This document shows positions 57,951 through 64,000 of a DNA stretch of 64,000 nucleotides, piece by piece. The DNA lies in assembly GCA_016584495.1 (NCBI GenBank), contig WAID01000007.1, forward strand, positions 2,466,001 to 2,530,000, given 5' to 3'. Below the pieces are notes generated by a model. That model made no database searches. It had not been told where the DNA came from and was given only the letters and a program-made list of their open reading frames with translations. Origin of the DNA: Celoporthe dispersa. Lineage: Eukaryota > Ascomycota > Sordariomycetes > Diaporthales > Cryphonectriaceae. How positions within the stretch are numbered: position 1 is the stretch's first letter; each line of letters starts with the position of its first letter. Position numbers and translations under genes: made by a program.

Positions 57951-60900
57951 CTACTCGGTCTCACTGTCGGCCAGGTCTTCGACGATGTGGTGGTCCTCGA
58001 GCTCGCCGAACCTCGCCTTGTAGCGTTGCAGCTCGAGCAGCTGCTCAGCCAGGCCCGAGAGCACATCGGTCATCGGCGCTCTGAGGTCCTCGAGTTTGGT
58101 GATCGGGCCGCTGCCCGCGGCAAGATGACGCATCGTCAGGGTAGAGATACAGGTCTGTAGCTCTCGTTAGCATCGTCACTCCTACAATCGGACGTCTCCC
58201 ATCTGTTCCGGCTCACCTCTATACGGCTCACTTGATGTTCCATGAAGTTAACAAGGAACCGCTCCGTGACTTCGCCGCCCTTTTGTTTCATCCGCTCCAG
58301 TAACTCCGTCTCGGGCGGCTGCAGGCCACGGCCTGAGTTCTCCTCAAGTGTGCTGCAGAGCATCTCGAGCCGGAGGCTGACCCGCCACAGGGCCCAGATC
58401 ACCTCCGGATCGAACGCGAGCTCCCCGGCGGGCGCGAGGGAGGCTAGCTTACCCGCCTCGCCCGAGACTTGCCTCTCGTGGAAGAGGTGTTGCTCGATGC
58501 GGCCGGCCAGGGAGTGCGGGTACAGTGAATAGATCACCTCGGGGTTCTCGAGTCCCTTGAGCTTCTTCTCGCCCATCTCCTTGACCTCGAACCCCTGCGA
58601 GCTTAGGTTCCGCAGCTCCTTGCGCACGGCCTGGGCAAGGTATCCTCCTCCAGGCCGTCGTCGAGGTTGGAGGAAGAATCTTGGTATGTTTCCAGGCACC
58701 GCTGAATCTCCGAGATGAAATCAGACGAGACAGTGATCTGGCCACCGTCGGCACATGCCGATACACGCGAGGCCTTGTTGACAATCGGTCCGTAGTAATC
58801 CATGCGGTGCGTGATGGGGTCAACCTCGCAGAGAGGTTCGCCCCAGTGCGTGCCCATACGGACTGAAAGGCCCCTGAAGATGAGGTTGTTGTCCTTGTCG
58901 TAGAGCGGCTGGCAGTTGACCGAGTTGAGCATCTCCTGGGGCCAGTCACCATAGAGCAGTGCCGTCTGGACCGCGAAGCACCACAGCAGAGCGGATGTCG
59001 CGGTCGGGAAAGACACCATGAAGGCGTCGCCTTCAGTCTTGACTTCGTAGCCGCCTATACGGCGCAGTTGTCGTCTCATGATGTCATTGTGGGCTTTGAT
59101 GGCGGATCTCATCGCGGCCGGATACGTCTCCCACAGGTTCGTCGAGTTCTTGATATCAGTAAAGACGATGGCGATCATGCCCGTTGGCGCCGGTACCTCG
59201 GTGCCTACCTTGCGCAGGTTCGAGTCCAGGGCGTCGTTCTTTGCCGCTCGCTTGTTCTTGCGCATCTCCCGGGGCAGCAGATCACTGTCGAGGCCAGAGG
59301 GGACCAGAGACATGCTCTGCCCACGGTGCAGCCGCGACCTCTCGCTCCTCTTCTTCATGTCGGAAACGCTGATCATCATCACCATGATCTTCCCGGATGC
59401 GCCGTAAGCCATGGCGAGATCTCGAACTTTCTGGGAGGCCCGCATGAGATCGGGGCGCTCATTCTTGACAACATCAGTGACAAGGGTCGGCGTGAGGTAT
59501 TCCCACAGTTCTCTTGTAGCCATCACGATGACTTCATGCTGTTCCTTGATCGTGATGTGAGCGACGTGGGGCGCAGCTTGGACGGCGGGCATGAGGTCCG
59601 CATATCCAAAGGCACGAGAGACCTCGAGCAGGTCGTTCAGCCTTCCGTTGCGCGAGACCCACCCGCCGGCGTCTCGAATACGAGATCGCTCGTTGGGCTC
59701 AGCCGGATCGTGCTTGTGTGTCAGAATCTTCTGCGTGCTGTCGGACTCGATCAGCAGTGCTTGGACGTCGCCCACGTTGGCAATGTACAGCTCCTGCCCC
59801 TGAAGATAGGCCACGGTAGCTACAGCACCCGAGTTGAGATCTTCCTTGCTGAGGACGACTGATGCATTAGATCCTCGGTGTGACACAATAGGCCGCTCCT
59901 CCGCATGCTGAATCGCGATTGTCACAAGGTCTTTGTTGAGAGCCAGGAAGGCACGGCGCATGGCGTCGACAGGTGTCTCGTTCAGCTTCGTCTTCAATGC
60001 TTTCAACTCCATGCCGAAAATGTGGCCAAAGTTCTCGTGTAGGTACTTGGCGATCTTAGAGCCGCCACTCGAGAGGGCCTGGCCATCGAACAGGCCCAAC
60101 AATGTCTCTGTGTCGGACGCATTGAACCGGGGGACCACCAGATCGATGGTCGAGAGATGCTCGTTTCTGCCTAGTGTGTCTGCCATGCCGTACGGTAAGA
60201 ATCCAGCCAAGGAGCCTGATGTCCGGACCCGACGATCTTCACTCTGATCCGGGATGCTCGGCACGATCAATGTGACGTCCATCAATCCGAGCACTCGGAG
60301 ATTTAGCAGACTGCTGAAGTCGGTGTAGTTTTCGCGGTTGGCATTGGCGGGGCCATTTTGTGTCTGCTTAATTTCCAGACGCCTGTTGCCGGAGAGATTG
60401 AGAAATCTCAAGTTGGGGTTGAGGTTCCAGTTCCAGTCGTATGGCACATTGGAGATGTTGTATTTGAGGTAGTTGCTTCCGCAGTCCAGCACGGCCAATT
60501 TCTTGGCCTTGGAGATGTCAGCAGGAAGGTTCGTGAATTTGTTGCTGTTGATGTGGATCACTTGGAGGGAGTTGTACTCCCCGAGGTCATCCGCAGGTAG
60601 GCTGGTCAGCTCGTTACCGGACAGATACAATTCTACCAGCTGTGGCCAGCTCTTGATCGACCTCTGGGGCATGTCGCTTAGCTCATTGTACGACAGATTG
60701 AGGACGCGCAGCTCTCCGAGCAGGGTGATATGATCGAAAACCTCGTCGTCGAGCTGGTTGTCAGCAAGATAGAGATTCCTCAGCGACCCGGCAAACGTGT
60801 TGGTCAATCGAGACGACAGGCCGGAATCCTTCCTCGGACCAGGCATCGGAGGTGGCAGGGAGCTCGAGCTCTGGCTCGTTGTGGTCCTCGACATGACGGA

Positions 60901-63900
60901 TGTTTTGCGTCCTCCCTTGCCGTAGACCGAGACGACCGAGCTCTTGCGATCGGGACCTGCGGGGACCGGGGATGGACCGACACTCAGCAGCGTGCTCGAG
61001 GCTTGACTCGGCCTTCTCGATCCATCCGGCATCAGGTCATCAGTACTTGGAGACGGACTCAGGCCACCACTGGAGCTCGGCTTGAGCCCTGTGGACGATT
61101 GCGACGCGGTAAGATCGGGGGGCGGTTGAGGCGCTCGAGAGGCCGGCTTGGGAAAGGAGTCCAGGATGTTCGTAGATGCGTTCAACGTCTCCAGCTTGTT
61201 TGCCCACCAGATGTCCATAGGCAATTTCCTGAGATTGTTGCTTCGGACATCGAGAACCCTGAGTTCTGTGAGGCAGCCAATCTCAGCAGGCAGCTCCCCA
61301 AGCGAGTTGTTTGCAATGCTGAAATGCTCCAGACGCCGCAGGCTGCCGATCTGTGCTGGTAAGGAAGCAAAGTAGTTCTTGTCTAGGACCAGTCGCTCAA
61401 GATTCAAGATGTTGTGGAAGGTGTCATCGATGCTTGCCAGCTGCGCATGAGAAAGGTTGAGGTGTTTCAGCGTCGGAACAGGAGCAGTGATTCCAAACTT
61501 GGTGATGGGGTTGGCGTTGAGCTTAAGAGATCGTAACCTCTCAAAACTACCAAGAAATTGTGAGATGGCGTTGTGGTCTGCTGTCATGATCTCCAGCTTA
61601 GGGAGCTCAGATATCACATCCATAGCCGTAATCGCATTATACTTGACATCAAGCTCACGCAAGCTCTGCAAGTTCTTGAACGAGTCTGGCAGGGCCCCTG
61701 AGAGCCTGTTGTTGGTGACAACCAGCCTCTCCAGTGACTTCAAGTTGCCAATGTTGTCTGGGAAGTTCATGATGAGGTTGAAGGACACATCAAGATCTAC
61801 CAAGCTCTCCAGCTCGCACAGGAAACTAGGGAAATTTTCGAGGAAGTTCGACGAGATGTTCAGGGTGCGCAGTGATCGGTATGCTCCAAAGTAGGGTGGT
61901 AGATGCTTGAGCCTGTTGTTGGCTAGGTTGAGCTTCAGCAGGCCAGTGAGGCTACCGAGTTCGGCATGCTCCAGCTGCTCCAGGCGGTTGTTGGAGACAT
62001 CAAGGTAGGTGAGCTTGTTGGCGCGGCTGAAGCTGAGAGGCAGCTTGCGAGCCTCGTTGTTGTTGTACTTGATGTCACGCAGGTTGATACAGGAATGGAT
62101 GAAATCTCGGGGAAGATCTAGAGACAAGTTTCGTGACAGGTTCAACGAAATGATCTCGCCAGCCCTGGAGTACAGAGATATGGGAATGGTGACAAGGTTT
62201 CGGCCCGACAGGTCGATATGGTTGAACTTTTGCATCCGGCCGAAGCCCAGATCATGAGTACTGGCATGAAAGTCGCTTTCCTTGGCTGAGAGGAAGAGGA
62301 ACCGGCAGATGTAGCTGTTGTCCTCACGACCGAGGTCTTCGATCTTGTCCCGTTCCTCGTAGCCGACCTGCTGGAGCAGCCTCTTCTGTATATAGAGAGG
62401 GCGTTCGGCGTGATTCAGTATGCGGACTAGGTCGTGCTTCCGCAGGACGATGTGGTAATTATCTAGGCTCTCCGTAACGTAGGATTTCTTGATGATTTGG
62501 CTGATGAGTTCTTGGACAGATGAGTCAAGAGCCATTTGCAGCGTCGCAAACGTGCCGTCGGACCGGAAAACGCGGATGCAGTAGGGTGCAAGCTTCTCGT
62601 CCGGCCGCGGTGGACTGCCGATCTCCTCCAACTCTAAGGCCTGGGTTGTAGCCTCTAGGTCCGTCTTCCGAACTGCCCAGCTGTCTGGCGCATTCCACAC
62701 GCCGTTGACGCCGTTATTTCTCGGTGGCAGTGGGGTTTTTTCGGCGGTTTCGGTAGCAGTCGAGGTGCCCGGAATGATCGGCGTGAGGGGTGCATGTCTG
62801 GTCACGATGCCTGACATGTCGTCGAGGTCGGTGTCGAGTTTGAAGTAGGTCCCCTTGTCGTTGGAGCGCTCCGTCGGCCCAATCAGCTCGTCTGGGTCAT
62901 CATAGCCCTTGTTGGAGCGGCCCTTCTTCGAGAACGGGAACTTGTTGTTGAACGTTGCCTGTCGCGCGGTCTCGGGCCGTCGTGGGGGCTCGGCCATTGG
63001 GTCTCTACCAGCGGGACCCAATGTCTGCCCGTATACCACTGGCCCGTCATCTTTTGTAAACTCCTGGCGCGATGGCCTCGACACCCATGTTGACGCGAGG
63101 GACTGCGTCGAGGTCGAGAGCTTCTTGCTGAGCGGGGGTCCGATCTCCTCCTTTTCTTTCCTCCCGCGGAACCGGTTGAAAATTCCCTTCTTGTGATGGT
63201 GGCTATAGCTGGGCGAGGCGGGGCCGTCGAGCCCTCCATTCTTCATTCCGAGACCGCTGTGCCCACTAGGCGTGGGACTTTGTGCACGGGATCGAGAGGC
63301 GAACACGTTATTCTGGGCCGTCTTGGACGAGTGCAGCAAGCTTGCTTGAGAATCTTCTCGACTTATCGATGGCCGCAGGATTCGGGAATCCTCATTGCTC
63401 TTGTTGTGTCGATGGGAGTGGCCTTGTCCATGGGTGATTGATTGACCAGACCGGTTGGAAGATGAGGTCTTCGGAGGATTCTGCGATCCGTTCTCGCTCG
63501 CGTAGCGCTTCTCTGTCCGGGCCGGCGAGCACCTCTCGGACAGGGGCCTCACCGTATATCGCGATGTCCTGCAGAACAAGAAATAAATCGTCAGTCAGAT
63601 TAGATGGGCGTCAGTGGTCGGTAATGAGGGGTAGTGAAGAAGAAGGTTTAAAAAAAAACCACCCCCCATGAGTGTGTAAAAAAAGAGTCTAGATGAAGAT
63701 GGAGCAGATTTCCTTGCAATACATCGGGTCCGCAAGGTGCATGCGCGGATATAACAGAGAGATTTGGGGGAAATAAGGTTTGCAGGGAGGCACAGGGCTC
63801 CCGAGAGATGCGGGTCAGTTGGTGGTGGTGGGTGGTGTGAAGGGTACCGGAAAAGGGTTATGTTGGTTCGTCTCTTGGCTTGAACGCACCTGGGCCTCTT

Positions 63901-64000
63901 GGTAGAGAAAGGGCACGACCTCTGGCGCTGGGACTGGTGTTCTGGGCCTGGAGGAAGACGGTGAAGCATCTCGGGTATGGTCTGTGGCGTTGGAGTAGTT
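57951..64000 (-). CDS. CYR1: Adenylate cyclase (RA - LRR - PP2C-like - cyclase), N-terminus beyond window
   Basis: Fungal Ras-type adenylate cyclase making cAMP for protein kinase A; equivalent to Neurospora cr-1 and Magnaporthe MAC1. Domains on the minus strand: disordered N-terminus (63568 down); Ras-association domain (about 62590-62290, PYCIRVFRSDGTFATLQ); leucine-rich repeats (about 62240-60250, units like LTYLDVSNNRLEQLEHAELG); PP2C-like domain (about 60200-59400, ALNKDLVTIAIQHAEERPIV); class III catalytic domain (about 59200-58690) with metal-binding VFTDIKNSTNLWE, KTEGDAFMVSFP and NKASRVSACADGGQITV; and a C-terminal tail GLENPEVIYSLYPHSLAGR. Introns: 58155-58216 and 63569-63889, the latter upstream of a partial exon 63890-64000. 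One base is missing near 58635-58636, restoring EDTLAQAVRKELR. A further frame change may occur near 63470-63568. Catalytic residues look intact. Confidence 0.93.

Noticed and set aside
1..64000. Programmed ribosomal frameshifting as a general explanation
   Set aside because: Both directions occur, the sites share no slippery sequence, and other long genes have none.

Overview
The window is nuclear DNA of a filamentous ascomycete (Pezizomycotina, most likely Sordariomycetes). The evidence is short spliceosomal introns (about 50-200 nt) with GTRAGT-type donors and CTRAY-like branch sites, GC-rich coding sequence, pyrimidine-rich untranslated regions, and gene families typical of moulds: a velvet regulator (VelB), a spray/Flc-type TRP-like membrane protein, and an LRR adenylate cyclase. 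I recognise 14 protein-coding genes, one conserved protein of unknown function among them, and one tRNA gene. There is no sign of a transposon, plasmid, CRISPR array or secondary-metabolite cluster.

Layout. 1-2191 (-): TRP-like/ML-domain membrane protein, cut by the left edge. 5115-7961 (-): MutL-family protein with only the ATPase half. 8577-10561 (-): CDF metal transporter. 12303-13098 (-): GAR transformylase (ADE8). 13.1-19.2 kb: a long gene-poor stretch ending in the probable 5' leader of a disordered protein (19224-22178, +). 22806-23515 (-): lumazine synthase (RIB4). 24829-26042 (+): TPR chaperone like ACL4. 26456-28928 (-): family X DNA polymerase of the lambda type. 29418-29488 (-): tRNA-Asp(GTC). 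29872-31304 (-): archaemetzincin. 33843-35683 (-): velB, six exons, with a 4.9 kb gene-free region upstream. 40548-46648 (-): 2000-residue RhoGEF-BAR-SH3 protein. 50081-54222 (+): telomerase reverse transcriptase, seven exons. 54604-56451 (-): MBOAT/wax-synthase-like membrane protein. 57951-64000 (-): adenylate cyclase, running off the right edge.

The genes do not form one pathway. They cover DNA maintenance (MutL-like, Pol X, TERT), purine and riboflavin synthesis, metal and calcium-type membrane transport, ribosomal protein chaperoning, Rho and cAMP signalling, and velvet developmental control. This looks like ordinary conserved genome content.

The most striking feature is technical or mutational. 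Ten of the 14 protein genes can only be read through by allowing one or more single-base indels, nearly always in a short homopolymer. I found 14 such sites. Once each site is allowed for, exon phases close to a whole number of codons in every complete gene. Assembly or sequencing error is the simplest explanation, but the sites need checking before any of these genes is called broken.
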